Source: Lycocorax pyrrhopterus obiensis
Taxonomy: Eukaryota > Chordata > Aves > Passeriformes > Paradisaeidae
DNA length: 64,000 nt
Reading direction: 5' to 3'
Assembly (NCBI GenBank): GCA_014706295.1
Contig: JACSVZ010000011.1
Location: 10,818,163 to 10,882,162, forward strand
Of the stretch, positions 50,000 through 63,961 are shown piece by piece. Position numbers and translations under genes: made by a program. The notes under the pieces are model-generated. The model had not been told where the DNA came from. It was given only the letters and a program-made list of their open reading frames with translations, and ran no database searches. Positions within the stretch are counted from its first letter, which is position 1; each line of letters begins with the position of its first letter.

Positions 50000-52900
50000 G
50001 AACAAGTTTTACATGTAATCCCCACAGAACATGGGACATGTGCATAATTCCTCAAACTCTTTACATGAGACGCAGACATCTCTAGGGTGGAACAGGCAAA
50101 CTGCGATTACTGCAAAGCAACAGCACTGAGAATCAAACCCCTGTGTTTAGCCAAAACTACAGCAGGGGATTTTGAGAGCATTGCATTAGCACTGAGGACT
50201 CTCACAAGCCAACCAACTTCCCATGGCTGCCTATACCTTTTTCTTACTCTTTTCTTTTAAAGAACCAAAGACAGGAAGCTATTTTTTTCCCAATCTGTCC
50301 TTGCCTAATGGTATCCTGTCTTGTTTCCTTGCTAAAATCCTTTCAACCATTTATATATTATACCTTCAACCTGCACATCATGCATTTCAGAAGGAAAAGT
50401 GAGCAGCATCTTCTGGGCCACGTTCCCACAGTTTTGATCCACTATTTGTTTTGCAGCTATAATGATTATTTGTAGTTAAGAGATCAATGGAAGCTCTAAA
50501 CATATTCCTGTGACATCCGGTGTACAGCTTGCATTCAGTCACAAATGAAAATAACCACACTGTGCGTGGGTGTCTGAACAGGCAATGCAAACACCCAAAG
50601 CATAACAGGCCTGAGGAGATACCGCAGAGAATATCAATTCAGACTCAAAATGTCATATGGCATCATTACACTACGCCTAACAAAAACAAGGGAGCAGAAT
50701 GGAAAGGTTGCAAAACTGCTTGTAAACAACACTGCCAGGTGGGATGTTAATGCAGCCTCCTAAAATGGCAAGTGGAGCAAACTGTATAACCCTCAATTAA
50801 TGTGTCTAAATCCAGGCCCTTCCCCCAAAGAAAGTATCACTCAGTTGTAGGGAAAGAGAAGAGGAAAGTGAAGGGAGGGCAGAGGGAGAAATTACATATT
50901 TTCTTAGAGATTTTATAGTTGGACATATTATAAAACACCAAAGACATCTGCAAAGTCTGCTTCATTCCACAGTAGTAGTATATATCACACACAGTGCTTA
51001 AACCTTTGTGCAGTTTTTGATTTCTCCACATGCTCAGTTTTCCAACCATTAATTTGTTTCAAACCATTCCTATGCACATCTACTTTAACAAACTTTTACA
51101 AAACTGCACCGTTTCTCAGGTCACACTTCAATTTATACAGAAAAAGATACCTGTATCTGATATTTTTAGATCTTTCCTTAATAAAATAATACTTATTCCA
51201 AAAGGCTTTCTACTGGTCTGGTTATGTTTTTGTTTTCTCTGCTTCTTTCCCAGGGCAAAAATTCTAATTCATCCTGTTGCTACTGAGCTCCTCTTTAGCA
51301 AGTGCTAAACAATCAGAAACACAGCAGCTACTGGCTAAACTTCAAAATCCTGGAGTGTAGTCCCAGCATGGAGGATGCACACACACGTTAGAGTGAGCTG
51401 GATGCATTATACATTTGTCTGACTTGAGTATGAACAGCTGAGGAAATGAGGTTGGTTGGTTCTGGCTCTTTTGTGGACTCTGACAGATCCTCACCCACAT
51501 TTGTCATCTTAGTCATTTTATTCCAGCCATAAAAACAACTTTATGTCCACTCCTTACCTGCCCACTGGGAGGCAGGAGACTAATTTATTAAGGAAAGAAG
51601 TAGGCATTAATCAAGATACTTACATGACAAAGACTGGGCAGTGTCTATCGGTATTTCACAGGTTGACCTATATCCTTGTTTCAAGTCAAATGTATCCAGT
51701 GTTCAAATGCAAGTGCAGCCTGACCTTCACATCTAAAGGAAAAGCACAAGTTTCACCTTTCTTTACCTCTCAGCACTGAACAAAAGGGTGCCTACATGCA
51801 GCATTAATGGGTCACACTGGTTGAGGACTCCAGACAGACACTGCTGTCACCTCTCTTAGTTGCCTACTGCTCCATGCTGCCTTCAGCATGTCGACTGTAA
51901 GCACACACAGATGAGAGATTTTCCCCATTTTCCCACCTGCCTACCCTTCTGCAGAAGCAGGGGCTCGAGCGAAGCTCTGTAGGCCCAGAAGACTGGGTTT
52001 CCCTGGCACTCACACCACTTTTCCACAGCCAAAGCTCAGTGTTTTCCTGCACAGAACAACTTGCCAGAATCACAGGTCACCTTTCACATCTCCTTGATAC
52101 GTATACACAAATCTGAAACTTCCCTTCTGTGGACAGGCTGTTTGAGTTGCTTGTTTTTACAGTGTTACCGTGCCTGTGTCAGTGTGTGACATTTCAAGAG
52201 GTGAAGACACCCATTTAGCTCGCCCCCAGACCTGACTGCGATTCTTTTTCTCTCAATGTAACTTTTTTCTCAATGTTGTCTCAATGGGACAACGTGTCCT
52301 GCTCATTTTCTGATTGTGTCCAGATTGCTTCCTCCCAAGAAAGGGGCACTTCATGATTTCTGACACTGAGTCAGAAGCAACTAAAGCACTCGACAGTTTG
52401 CCTTTGAACAGCGGGGACGGGAATTGATTAGGTCTAAGCGAAGCTGTCAGACTACAATGTACTAAGACAAAGTCATCTACATCACCTAGCTGCTTATAGT
52501 GTTTTGATATTTTCAGACATGTTACTAGTCAGCATATATCGATTACCATTCCTTGAACGTGGCAGAGAGCATTTCCCTACTGAGTGCCTAAATGATGTGT
52601 ATGTTGAAACATTTAATTGAATGTAAGTATGTTATTGGTAATTTTATTCAGGATTCCCACATGAGACAAATCACACCCATTACTGAGAAGTTCAGCTCCT
52701 GGAAAGGGGCCCAAACCTATATCTGAAGTTAAAGGCACTGGAAAAATACAGGGTGAGAGAGTAGAAGGAAAATTTAATTGCTCAAGCATTGCAGGGACAT
52801 AAGAAATGGATTTTTCTTATATTACCTACACCACTTAAACATTGTGTGCCTAGACTCCTTTCCAAATATAGGTAGAAAGCTTTTTTAGTTAACCACATGA

Positions 52901-53840
52901 AGATGGAATGAACTGCCAAGTGAAGGCAAAGATAAAGGACAAATCAGAATAAATCTCTCAATCTCTTAATAATGACTCTACTCTGCAGCCTGAGTCTACC
53001 CTGAGATATTCCTTACTTTACTTTCCCCTTGCAAAGTATTTCAGAAGAATAGCAAAACATGTACACAGCCACAGCCGTAGGAACTGATGTGTGCAGGTAT
53101 GGTCTGTAATACAACAGTTTGGGTGTTTTGATAATACATATATAGCAGTCTGAAACATTAATATTTACGCAGCAACAGTTCCTAATTTTGCAAAGGTCTC
53201 TGAGAGTGTGAAAAATACTACACCAAGCTTGTGTGAAGACAGTAACATCTAGAAGACAAGAAACACAATCTACCCTTCACTCAGCATGCAAATGATGTCC
53301 TCCCCAGTGTTAACAAAATTGCACACACGCATTTACAAGTGAGTGTAATTTGAAATGCCTACAAATCAATATTGGGGCTGAAAATATTCCAAACAAATAC
53401 ACAAGCTATTAATTCGAATCCTGATTCAGCTGACAACCACTGAATTTTCAGTTGTTGAAATGCCATGTTCAACATGCAAGAGAGAGGAGAGATGCACGTT
53501 GTGAAGCTGCATTTATGACCAAAGCAAATCCTCTGACTGTTTACCAGTGGAGTAAAGCAGCATGCAGGGCTCTCCAACTTCCCTCTGTGTGGAGTAATAT
53601 CACATGACAGAACCTCTACTGCACGAAATGGCAAGCTGGGAAAAATAGATAAGGAAAGCGTTGGTATTGAAATACACAAAGAACAGCAGATACTCTTTAT
53701 TGTGTAACGCATTAAATTATAGTGGATGGTGTAAGTAATTCGGAAGTGTCACTCAAGTGTAAAAAAGGCACTTAAAGGAAAAAGTTTGTAAAATTCATGA
53801 AACCTTTCTTCCCCAGTTTCTGAACCTCCCCCCTTTTGAA
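50000..53840. other. Gene-free stretch
   Basis: Only scattered open frames of up to 117 codons (53359-53712, minus). The segment about 52510-52640 is AT-rich and motif-dense and could be non-coding regulatory sequence, without proof. Confidence 0.5.
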
Positions 53841-53849
53841 ATATCCTCA

Positions 53850-53945
53850 GGGTACAGATGGGAACATGCTACAGAATCCGACAGCAAAATGGCAGGAAAC
53901 AAACACAGGATTCAAACTGACACTGAAGATGGAGCTCAATTTTTT
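53850..53945 (-). repeat. Degraded MIR-like fragment, antisense
   Basis: TACAGATGGGAACATG, then ACAGCAAAATGGCAGG, then AGGATTCAAACTGACA follow the order of the reverse-complement MIR (TACAGATGAGGAAACTG, ACACAGCTAGTAAGTGGCAG, GGGATTCGAACCC). The part corresponding to the segment between TACAGATGAGG and ACACAGC is shortened. Confidence 0.45.
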
Positions 53946-54284
53946 TTCCCCCAGTCCACCAAAAGAGAAGTCCCTTTGCTACATGGAGAGGGAAATAGCA
54001 CCTGGATTCACATTTCTGCACCTGTTCTCTTGTGCTGAGTGCAAGCTTGCTCATGCTGGTCCAGCACCAACGTGGTGCATGACCCAGATTCACAGAGGCC
54101 TCAGAAAACACGCTGCACTGGACTTCTGCAAGTTCTGTCAAACAGACTTTCTGAAATACCAGTGGCTGAAACTTATTAACACCAGTTATGGGCAGATATC
54201 CTTTCCTGTTCCTTTACTGGATGGTAGATGTCCATACCCGATTTCCTCAAAAAACTAAGAAATTCTCCATAATAATATGACTCA

Positions 54285-54325
54285 TACCAAATTGCCCAAG
54301 GTCACAACAAAGAAACTCTCTTTTT
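54285..54325 (-). repeat. Possible small MIR-like fragment, antisense
   Basis: TTGCCCAAGGTCACAACAAA matches the diagnostic MIR antisense core TTGCCCAAGGTCACAC over 15 bases. The flanks do not clearly continue the match. It lies about 350 bp from the previous MIR-like fragment in the same orientation. Confidence 0.3.
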
Positions 54326-54329
54326 ATTT

Positions 54330-57300
54330 CCCATGAATTACATGTATTATGGTTTCCAAACGACTGCTGGTCCAATAGATTATTCACCTTTTCATTCACC
54401 TTCAAAGTTGTAGATAATACATCCCAGGAGGGTTATCTTGTACTTCAATGCAGACATGTCCATTCAGTGAAGGCATATCAACAGGTATTTTCAGCTTGCA
54501 GATAATGATCTCTACAATTTAAGTCTAAAATGTTTACCACACTGTGTGAAATGATAACACAATCTCAGCTTGCCTGCACTTGCCAAAGTCTTAGCAACCA
54601 ACCCCACTGAAAGCCCAGATCTTGTACCTTTCCTTCTTTACTTGAAGAAAGTATCTTTACTAGCAATCCAACCTTTCCTCAGCACCTTCTTTTCAATAGG
54701 CTGCTAAAGCCTGAGCCCTTACATATGACAACTTGGCATACAGGTCTTAAACAAAGAATCAGATGCTCAGGAACAGGACCTGCTAAGCCTCCACAAATGT
54801 TTGCATTTAGTCCTTACACAGATGCTCAGCAGAGATTTCCATGCTTTGCCCTATGGGCTTCAGAAATGTGGTCGGTACCTGCTGGCACCCACAGCCTGCT
54901 CAGGATGAGGGGTCATTAGCCATGGCCTAAGCAGGAGCTGGTTTTGAAAGTGTTCAGCCCCTGTAAACAGCTTCATGTTATCAGCCCTAAATAAGCAGCC
55001 AGAAGGAGCTGCCCTGCCACCCAACATGCACTGGGTGTGTTCAGACACAGCAGCAGACTTCTGCCAAAATCCCTGGCTCAGCATGACTGCAACACAGCTG
55101 AGAGCTGGCAGGTTCCTTGCATCTCACTACCCAACACCTCAGCCATTTTGAAAACTTGGATGTTTGAACATTAATTTCGTATAGAAAGAGGAGCCAATAT
55201 AATTTAATATATCGTCTACCAGCTGACTGGTGGCCCTGCAAGCCATCATTTGGTTTCTGCTGGGGTGGGGAAGAGGTCTGGGCTGACTGGGAGGCCAGCC
55301 ACTGGCACAGGGTGGGCAGCTGGGAAGGAAGGAGCTCCTGAGCCTGAACAGAGTGAGATCCCAGAGGCACATCAGCACTCCTGAAGTACATGCTGTGATC
55401 TCCTGATGACATTGGGGAGTTTAGTTCAACTCAAAACAACAGTAGAGCTGACTCCAGAAAGCCTGTGAGTTCCGGATCCTGCTCCCTGCAGACTTTACTG
55501 TGTCAAGCTCAGAGTCCCCAGGTATGTAAGCTAAGGGAGCCCACAGGCAGTTTTTACCTGCTTGGCCAGCGTCAGACTTCAGCTTTCATTGACCTGGACA
55601 GCAATATGCAGAAGCTACTTCCACATGAATGAACTATTCTTGAATAATTTCACCAAATATTTTAAGACCCAAATTGCTTGCTTTGAAATGCTTACCTTTA
55701 CCTATCCTCCTTTTATCTCACAAACCAGGAGGAGGAATGCTGCCAAGGCAGGAATCTGTTTGGCTCACGATGAGCTCCTTGATAGGCTCCTTATAACATT
55801 TCAGCGCACCGCAGGCCTCTCACTAATCATTGAGGTGAACGAGCTTGAGTGGCTGCCTGGAGTGAGCTTTAGGAGGACTTGAACCCTCCAGAGAACAAAA
55901 TTATAAAAAGAACACGGGCACCTAGGGCCAAATCACTTCAGCATGAGGGAGAAGCATTTTATTTTGTTTCAGTGGGTTTCTTTTGAAGTTATAACCTCTC
56001 AAAAGTGAAAACTAAAAGCCATATCTTTCATGTTTTTTGCATTTCTCCCCATACCATTCTGTCTAATAACTACCTTTATGTCTCCTTTAACTGTCCTGGA
56101 TGCATTTGATTTCCACGCACTGATTTTTTTTCTGAACTTAGCATCAGATTTTTTTCCCTTGTCCAACTCACAAAATACTTTTCTTGCTCACAACTGCTAC
56201 TGAATTTCTTTTCTTCTCAGATTTTACATACAGTCTGGCTATTCTCCTGAATGAGCGCAACAATAAACCTCTTCCCTTGGATCCCATTTGGAGTCTAGAT
56301 TCCTAACGTAACATAAAATTCTCAATGCTACAACTGTTTGCCTATTTTTCATGGCATGTTTATTACCATAACTCTGACAAAATTAATATAAATCTCAAAA
56401 ACATAGGTTTACTTTCATACTGCCACCCATTTGCATGAGTTTGTGCATCCTTCTTGTGAATAGCCCAGAGAACAAGGCTGCTGGCAAGGAACATGACCAA
56501 GTCTGCAGAGAACAAACCCTGAGGATGCAGAGGTACCACACTCCCAGCTGGAGACATGGGACTCCAGCCCAGCCTAAACCTGCTCACATTGTCAGCTGGG
56601 AGTGACAAACCTCTGAGTACCTGCTTTTGAATAGGCCCTGGGAAGATAGGAGGGTAGAGAAACTTAACTAAATACCCTGTTCTGTCACAGTCAGTCAGGA
56701 CATTATTGTTGCTGGTTTTGAGGTTCGTAGGACCGTTGCCAGCTTTTCATCATCCTTCTCACTACAGAATGAAAAAGGAATGCAACCCCTTTGAAACAAA
56801 CAGAAAGCAGAAATTGTAGATTCCTCTGGTGATCCTCAGCTACCTGTGAAGACTTAGACTGTCCAACACTACAAAACAAAGCAGCAAGTAAACAAACATC
56901 AAACTGGATCAAACTTGCAGCTGTATCATCAGTGACTGTCTCAGTCCCAAGACTGGTTTAGAGCTTGGAATTCTGTGAGATTGGCTCAATAGATGATATC
57001 CTAAGCATCCAGTGGCAGGAACAGTCATTCTTTTTGCTACTTTGCACAATTATGCTCTGCATTTATCATCTGAATCAGGATAAACTTCTTCACATTTGTG
57101 TTTGGATTACGGTTTGTTTTCTTTTCTGAAAAAAAGCCTAACAATAAATAGGAAAACAAGGACCTTTGGTTTTATTTTCCTTCATTCTCCAACCTCTTTG
57201 TTTCTGCCTGCGTTTGGCATTCATGAAACAAGCACAGGTTCCCAAAGGAACAAAAATTTTCCTTGATTCATACTTGGGTTAGTGTAGATGGAGCTGAAAT

Positions 57301-60000
57301 CAGGCTCCAAATAGTTTGTTTAGAGTTTTTCTCTCTGCTTTATTATGCCCACGCTGCAAGCAAGTTTGGCATGTGCATCTGAGTCCCTACTACAAACACA
57401 CCAGAGCAGAGGGACGTGGTGGCTGCACCACTGTGTAAATGAGAGTGGTACACTGGGTTACAGAAGACAGAACTCGTAAATATGCTGTAGCCCAGTGGCT
57501 GGGAGATGCAATTAGATGTCTGCTTTGAACAGAATATTATCCTTTATCCACAAAGAATATTATCCATTTTGTTTTCAGAGCCTGCCATATGGTTCCCTTG
57601 AGAAAAAAAGACTAGAGGAAAGCCTTAAAACTTTTCACGCTTTCACAGATGCCCAAACCCCCATTAATTTACTCAGCCTGAGCTGTTGCTTACAGCCTTT
57701 CCTTTTAGGTGTTCTCACCCACTCTGGACCTTCTCAACAGTTAGTCACCTAAAAAAGCCCAATCCCACAGCAAATGACAGACAGTGCAAATAGCCAAGCC
57801 TGTTAGGGGGAATTTCACCAGAACTTACTGTTGTTTTGGTTGTGTGTGGACTGAACCACATTACAAACTTTCCAATCAGATTTCAAATAAACTGGAATTC
57901 ATGGCAGCCTGACTCAAGACCTTTCATTCTTTCTGCTCAAAAGACATGGCTGATTTACCAGCAACCAGACTGCAGTTCTTACACATGCAAGCACTTGTCC
58001 AACAGCTCTCCAATTAGGAAGGAGTCTGGTCCCATTAAGACTAATCACACAAACCCTTACTGGATGAATTTGAGTTCAAAACTAGACCCAGAGTCTGTAT
58101 CTCACACAGCTGATGCCAAATATCTTAAATCTTCCACTTAGGGTCTACAGTTTTGTTAAAAATAACTTCTTCTCAATGGATAGAAAAGGCTAAAATCTGG
58201 TGTACAAATGCTTCCAATTACAAGGCCACTGAATATTTCAGGCTTCCAAGGATAAGATTTGACAAAAGTTGGAGCTGAACCTTAGAAACTGTACGAAAAT
58301 CCCCCTCGGTCTAAGTACACACACAGTGGTTTTTCCTTTTTTATCTACAATAGCAATATGCAAGCCGATAAATAATAATTTCCCAGGCCATCAGAAAAGG
58401 AATTATCAAAACTGTGTAAGACCTACAGAAGTATCTGGAATCCTAAGTCGCTTTTATGCAAATTTTCCAGACAGCTTCAAACACTTATGAGGCCCATAAC
58501 AAACTTTGCTCTCAGAAACACCTCTGGTTTCCTTTTTGCAGTAAGTATTTCATTTAGTGAAAGTTAAGAGAGATTCAAACATTATTTCGAGCTACAGACA
58601 TTGTAATGCATTAAAAAAAATCAGTAACAAAAAGAATAAAATTTAAAAAAGATATTATAATTAAGACAGTTCTTAAGGTCCTTTTATTACAGTGTCTCTA
58701 CCCAGCCAGATCTCACTTGACATCTGTCCACTTAACATCCTTTTGAACAAAAGATATTCTTATTCCAGAGAATTCAGAGACACCTACTGCATTTTAATTT
58801 CACACCTTGCCTTAATAACAAATTAACTTGAAAGCACAGATAACCCTTTGTTAAATACAGGCTGCTCTGGGCCTGCAATCTTTATTTCTAATGGAGTATT
58901 GTAGAGCCAGGTTTGCTCTGTATCTATAAGCAAACAGTAAAACGTAGGAACAAATTCAGCAGAACTGTTTTATTCTGGTGAACACCAACACGATCAGCTC
59001 TTACTCATACTGTCTGAAACAAAGCCCAACAGAAAAGGCCCTGGATCAGGCTCACAAATATTTGCAGTAAGACAATTTGAACTCTCCCAATGGATAGGAA
59101 ATGTGCCAAGGTGTATTGTTAAAATGATTCTCTCCGCAATGTGAAGAATGGCCCCTTTCCCTGAGGCCCCAGAGTTGCCTTACCTGGGGACCTACACATG
59201 TCCACAAGCTCAGCAGAGTCCCTCACAGCTCCACAGCTGTGACCAGCTCTCTTAGATGTGGAAATCATTAATCAAAGGCAGTAAATATGTTATGACACAT
59301 GGTTTGGGACACCTCCAATTCGTGACTTGGACACTTCCATACAGCTCTCAAGGTGACCACATGAGGAGGACTCCGCTTGCTCTACTGCTAAGACCCCATG
59401 GAAGGAGAGAGGCACAAAGCCACCATCAGAGCCTACTTCAGTCTCCACCTAAATGTGAAAATAAGTGACAAAAGTAAGTTCTAAAGGCACTGTTCACTTG
59501 CTGTTTGCTGCAGCTCTGATGGGCTGCGGTCAGGCTATGGCCGAGGCCTTCTGAAAAGGCCCTTCTCACAGCCCAGCTGTGCCTATTCATCATCATCTGC
59601 TTCATGGGTATTTTAATCTAACGGGCGGGGGGACCTAGACTTTCGTGAGTACTAGGAATGTTATGTAAAGAGAAATCTCACTGTTTCCACTGTGAAATTT
59701 TGCCTCAGGCAACTTATGAATGTTCCAGGGAAGATATTCACCATTTTCAGCAAAACAGCTGACAGATCCATCTGCTGCTCTTGGTGATATTGGGTGCAAT
59801 TTTCAAGTGTCTCAGTAACATACACTCCTACAGTTCCAGTGAAAAGCCGAGTTCCTCCTGCACGACAATTGCAAGGGAGGGGAGACAATAAACTTTTGCT
59901 CTAAATTTTTGAATAATTTTAAGGGTGAATTGCTTTTGAAATATCTCAACACTGATGACCATGAAGTTTGGAGGAACTGGATTTATACAGTTACAATGAG
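54330..60000. other. Gene-free stretch
   Basis: Open frames up to 123 codons (55041-55412, minus) without recognisable domains. A G-rich part at about 55262-55330 has G-runs, but one loop is too long for a strict quadruplex pattern. No repeat family was recognised. Confidence 0.5.
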
Positions 60001-63000
60001 TTTCCCAAGAAATATAGATGCTCAAGAGGGAAATTTCCAGTGCTCTTAGTCTAATTCTTTTATTTTAGAAAACTCACCTTTATTTTATCCAGAAAAATAT
60101 CCATGGAATTTTATTTGCCTTAAAATTATATGGAAACCTTCTTATCTTACACTTTTTAAAAGGTAAAAATGTAGATTTACATCTATTGCAATATTCTTTG
60201 AAAGCCGGGTGGATAATATTTTCACTTGGTTGTTTTTAATGCAAAAGTAAAAATGCTTCTTTTGATACTAAAAAATGAAACATTTCAATTTGAAATTTAT
60301 TTTCACTGTACAAAAACCAGGTTCGAAGATAAAGTGCTTAATTTGAGTTTAAATTACATGGTTTAGCTGAATTCATATGCATTACTTAAGATTTTGATTA
60401 GCCAAACAAGCAAATTCTTCTTGCTTTCAAACATTTTCACCCTAATTTTTCAGCATGATTCTGAATTAAAAGTGAGTCACTCACACAGATGTCACCACAA
60501 ATTTATGGGTCAGGGAATTTTGAGTTTGCTCTGCCATGAATGTGTGAAACAGAAAGACTTGAATGCTATTCTATGGAAAAGCTCACTGTAAATTTACCTG
60601 CAACAGAGCTGCAGAGGCACCTACAACACAGTCAGAGGCACAATCGTGCCCATGGTGTCAGCTGCCAGCAACCTCAGCTGCCAAACATCCTGTGGATGTG
60701 GCATCAGGGACACAGCTTATATTTAACCCACAGGGGAACACATCACCATGTCTTTAAAGGAGCCCCAAGGCTGGCAGCCTTTCTCTGTGCCTTGTGTCGC
60801 ATTAATAAGATATAATTTATTTCACCTTGGTCACTGCTACTTTGGTCCTTTTAACCCATGTCAGCAAGCAGGGACTAGGAATTTGCTGCATCTGACGGCC
60901 TCCTCACCTCGTGGATAAAGGAGAGCAGTATAAAAAAATAGCCCACTGAAACTCATGTTTGGCAGCTGGCAACCTCTCCTGAACTGCCATGGGGGCTTTC
61001 ATCTTTCTATGAACACTGCACGACTGCTGGGGGAAGAGATGGCGACAGGGCAACAACAAAAAAAATTACACACAACTGTGTTCATCGGTGCCAAATCTCA
61101 CTCTCCCAGTGCTGGTAAAAAAGGCAAAGTTTCTCAGGCTTCCCTGTAAGGTCACAGCTGGTACTTCTATGAATCTTCTTATTACATGGGAACGAGGCAG
61201 AGGTTCATAGGGAGAGACAGATGGTGAGGAGCAATGTTACTTATCCTAATGTGCATGTGAGACAAAGAGCTGTTTGGCATACCTCTCGCTCCCAGTCCTC
61301 ACTGGGCCATGGCGGGCAGCCGACCCCCGCCAAGTGTTTGTTCCCCTCCACTTTTTATTCCTCCCCTCAGTGAGTCTGATCCTACTTGTCTTCGGTGTTT
61401 ACATGAATCACACTAGATGTTTTCCAGAGATTTGGGCTCTAATGAGCAAGGCCAGCAAAAACAGCAGCAACAAACAAACAAGCCGGCCCAAGCCAAGCTT
61501 GCCCACCGCCGTGCATTTGCATTCACGTAGGCCACCCCCTCCGCCTGCCCCGTCTGCCAAACCCTGAGAGTGGTGGCAAGAGTGGGAATGGGCAGCCCCG
61601 GGATGAAGCTTCAGGATTTGGGTTGTAGACGTACACATTAATCACAGTGAAAACACAAACTGTGCCTGGGATTTTCATGTGGGAAGGGCAGGAGGGAAGC
61701 AAGCTTTGTGTTGGAGGGAAGGGGGATATTAATTGTAGCTCAAGCCAGGACTTCAACTGTGGGAATTACAAGCAGGAAAAGAGAAGGTAAAAATGCAGTT
61801 TGCATATTCATTGAAGTGTAGCTTAGAATATGAGGGAAGAAGCGCAGACTTTGATCTCTGTGGTATAAGGCTATCGCTGGAAGAACCTCACTCATTCCAG
61901 CTGAATTATTTCTGTTTTTCAGCAGCAATGGAGAGGAGAATCTGCACTCCTGGGCCCAACCTCCTTCTTCAGCTGCAAATGGAAAAATTCACATAGCACT
62001 TCCACTGCCATCATAGTGAAAATGCATCTGGAATTAATGCTGAAATCATATGAGCAGGATCTTCCAGGAAAGACCTTGGAGAACCAGAGGCAGCACCTCT
62101 GAGAGAAGATAAGACAAGATATGGCTGAATCACATGGCAATCGCCCTTTCAGACCACCAGCCAAGGATGCAATTCTTCATTCAGGCAAGTAACTATTCAT
62201 AACCAGGCTGGCTGTGGAGAAACCCATCCTACCTCCCGAAAACATGATGGCCAAAAATGTAAAGATTGCCCCTTGAACTGGCACTCAGAGGAAGAAGGAG
62301 GAGCTGGACTGGGAATTGGCAAGTTGCAGCAAGAAGATGAAGGGAATTGCTCGTCCAGGGTATTTTTATCTTGTGGTTCTGTAGGCAGGAAGGCAAATGG
62401 AAAGGCAGAATATGATTTGCAGCTTATACAGGACTTTGAGTAACTCCTACCTAGCACACCATCGTGGAGGGAGAGAAGGCAAGATGAAAGCACAGCTCTC
62501 TTTGCTTTTTTTTTTTTAACTATTACTAAAACAGTTTAATTCCTCAGCAGAGCAGATGAGCAGATGATATCACATTCACTTCAATACCAATTACATTTAA
62601 CCAGGTTTTACTTAGAAGTAACCAGAAAACTTTCTTTCAAACTAACCAAACGAGATTTAATATGTTGGAAATGTGACAGATTGGCAGCACAGGACCTTAA
62701 AAGCCAAACAGCAAAACTGTTTATGATCAACCCTGTACAAGCTCCACTGATTCACACACATTTATCTATACACTGAGAACCACATATTCCAGTGTACCCC
62801 AGAACCAGAGTAAATTTTTGTAGCTTCAGCAAAAGGCTGATCTCAGGCTCTACGTCATGTCAGCCTCTGCCATCATTCTGCCTGCTGTCCTTGTTGCACA
62901 GCCCTGGCAGTGCCACCAGTTCTTCCTGAAAAGAACTAGGCACCTCTTCCTGAGAAGAACTAGTGGGATCATCATGCTCAGCTTCAGTGGTGATGCTTGC

Positions 63001-63740
63001 TGACATGGGAAACCAAGGAATGGGGTCCTTCCTGCAGCAAGGCTTACACAGACTCATTGCCATTGATGAGCTTCTACAAACCTAGAGACCGTGGGCTAGT
63101 AGTAACTTGATATTAATAAGCATCATTTCACTCAGGACTAGGTACAGGGTCACCCTGCAGGCATCAATGTTCCTGTGACTTGCAATTAAAAGATGAGGCA
63201 GCACATGTGCCTGCAGACAGATATGCTTAAAATAAATACTGAAAATGTCTGACGAACTTTTGTGTTTACTGTTTACTTGTGATTTTTGTAACACACACCA
63301 AGGAGGAGGAAAATAAAATTTCATTTGGCATCATTTTGGTTTCCTTCATGTTTGTAAGCAGCTCCCACTGTCTCCACTACAAAAGGCAACACCGCTTCTT
63401 CTCGATGTCCCACAACGCAGCATGGCCAGTTTCCAGCTCCCACTACAACATGTGGGAGTTTCCCTATTGGTTTCAGTGGGAAATATGAGCAATCAGCACC
63501 TTAGAAAATTAATTAACTTCCATGACTCATCTGTGCTTTAGCCTAAGCTGACTTGTCAACATCAGGGGCAGAAGTCTGCTGGCACTGACTTTAAAATTCA
63601 AAGCACCCTTTCCACCTCTGATATAATTTCAACTAAGACCTACTGTAGCCAAGTGCTTCAGGATTTGAGAGTCTCTGAGTTTGAAGGGCTGTTAACAACA
63701 ATAATACAGAGTTTGTTTCCCTTTGAGGACAAAAGTACAG
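60001..63740. other. Gene-free stretch
   Basis: AT-rich at the left, with a mildly GC-richer part at 61270-61600. T/A runs at about 61057-61064 and 62507-62518 are low complexity. A weak exon-like structure lies at 61923-62184 (see findings). No gene is supported. Confidence 0.5.
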
Positions 63741-63742
63741 AG

Positions 63743-63850
63743 AGCATCATAAAACATCCTGAATTGGAAGGGTCCCACAAGGACCATCAAGTCCAGCTCC
63801 TGGCCCTGCACAGGACAGCCCCAAGAATCCCACCATGCTTGCAAAAGATG
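63743..63850 (-). mobile_element. CR1 LINE fragment, 5'-truncated
   Basis: TCATAAAACATCCTGAATTG followed by GAAGGGTCCCACAAGGACCA, TCAAGTCCAGCTCCTGGCCC and TGCACAGGACAGCCCCAAGA is the familiar reverse-complement 3' region of bird CR1, which begins with TCATAGAATCATAGAAT-type words. The element is therefore on the minus strand with its 3' end at about 63743. It breaks off after about 110 bp, as is usual for 5'-truncated CR1 copies. It has no coding capacity. CR1 is the dominant LINE of birds, and this is the main evidence for the host group. Sub-family cannot be fixed by eye. Confidence 0.8.
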
Positions 63851-63920
63851 CCTTATTTTGCTCCTCCCATCAGTGCAATATTCATATTTGTACACCCAAT
63901 TCAGAGAACATTTTCAGCAG

Positions 63921-63961
63921 ATTATTATAAGAAATTATAAAATTATAAAAATTATAAGAAA
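63921..63961. repeat. AATTATAA-type low-complexity repeat
   Basis: Imperfect tandem copies of AATTATAA, with spacer bases, just beyond the CR1 fragment. Confidence 0.8.

Noticed and set aside
53410..53425. AATTCGAATCCTG, resembling a tRNA B box
   Set aside because: No cloverleaf can be drawn around it.
55262..55310. G-rich stretch considered as a quadruplex
   Set aside because: One loop exceeds seven nucleotides in the strict pattern; weak at best.
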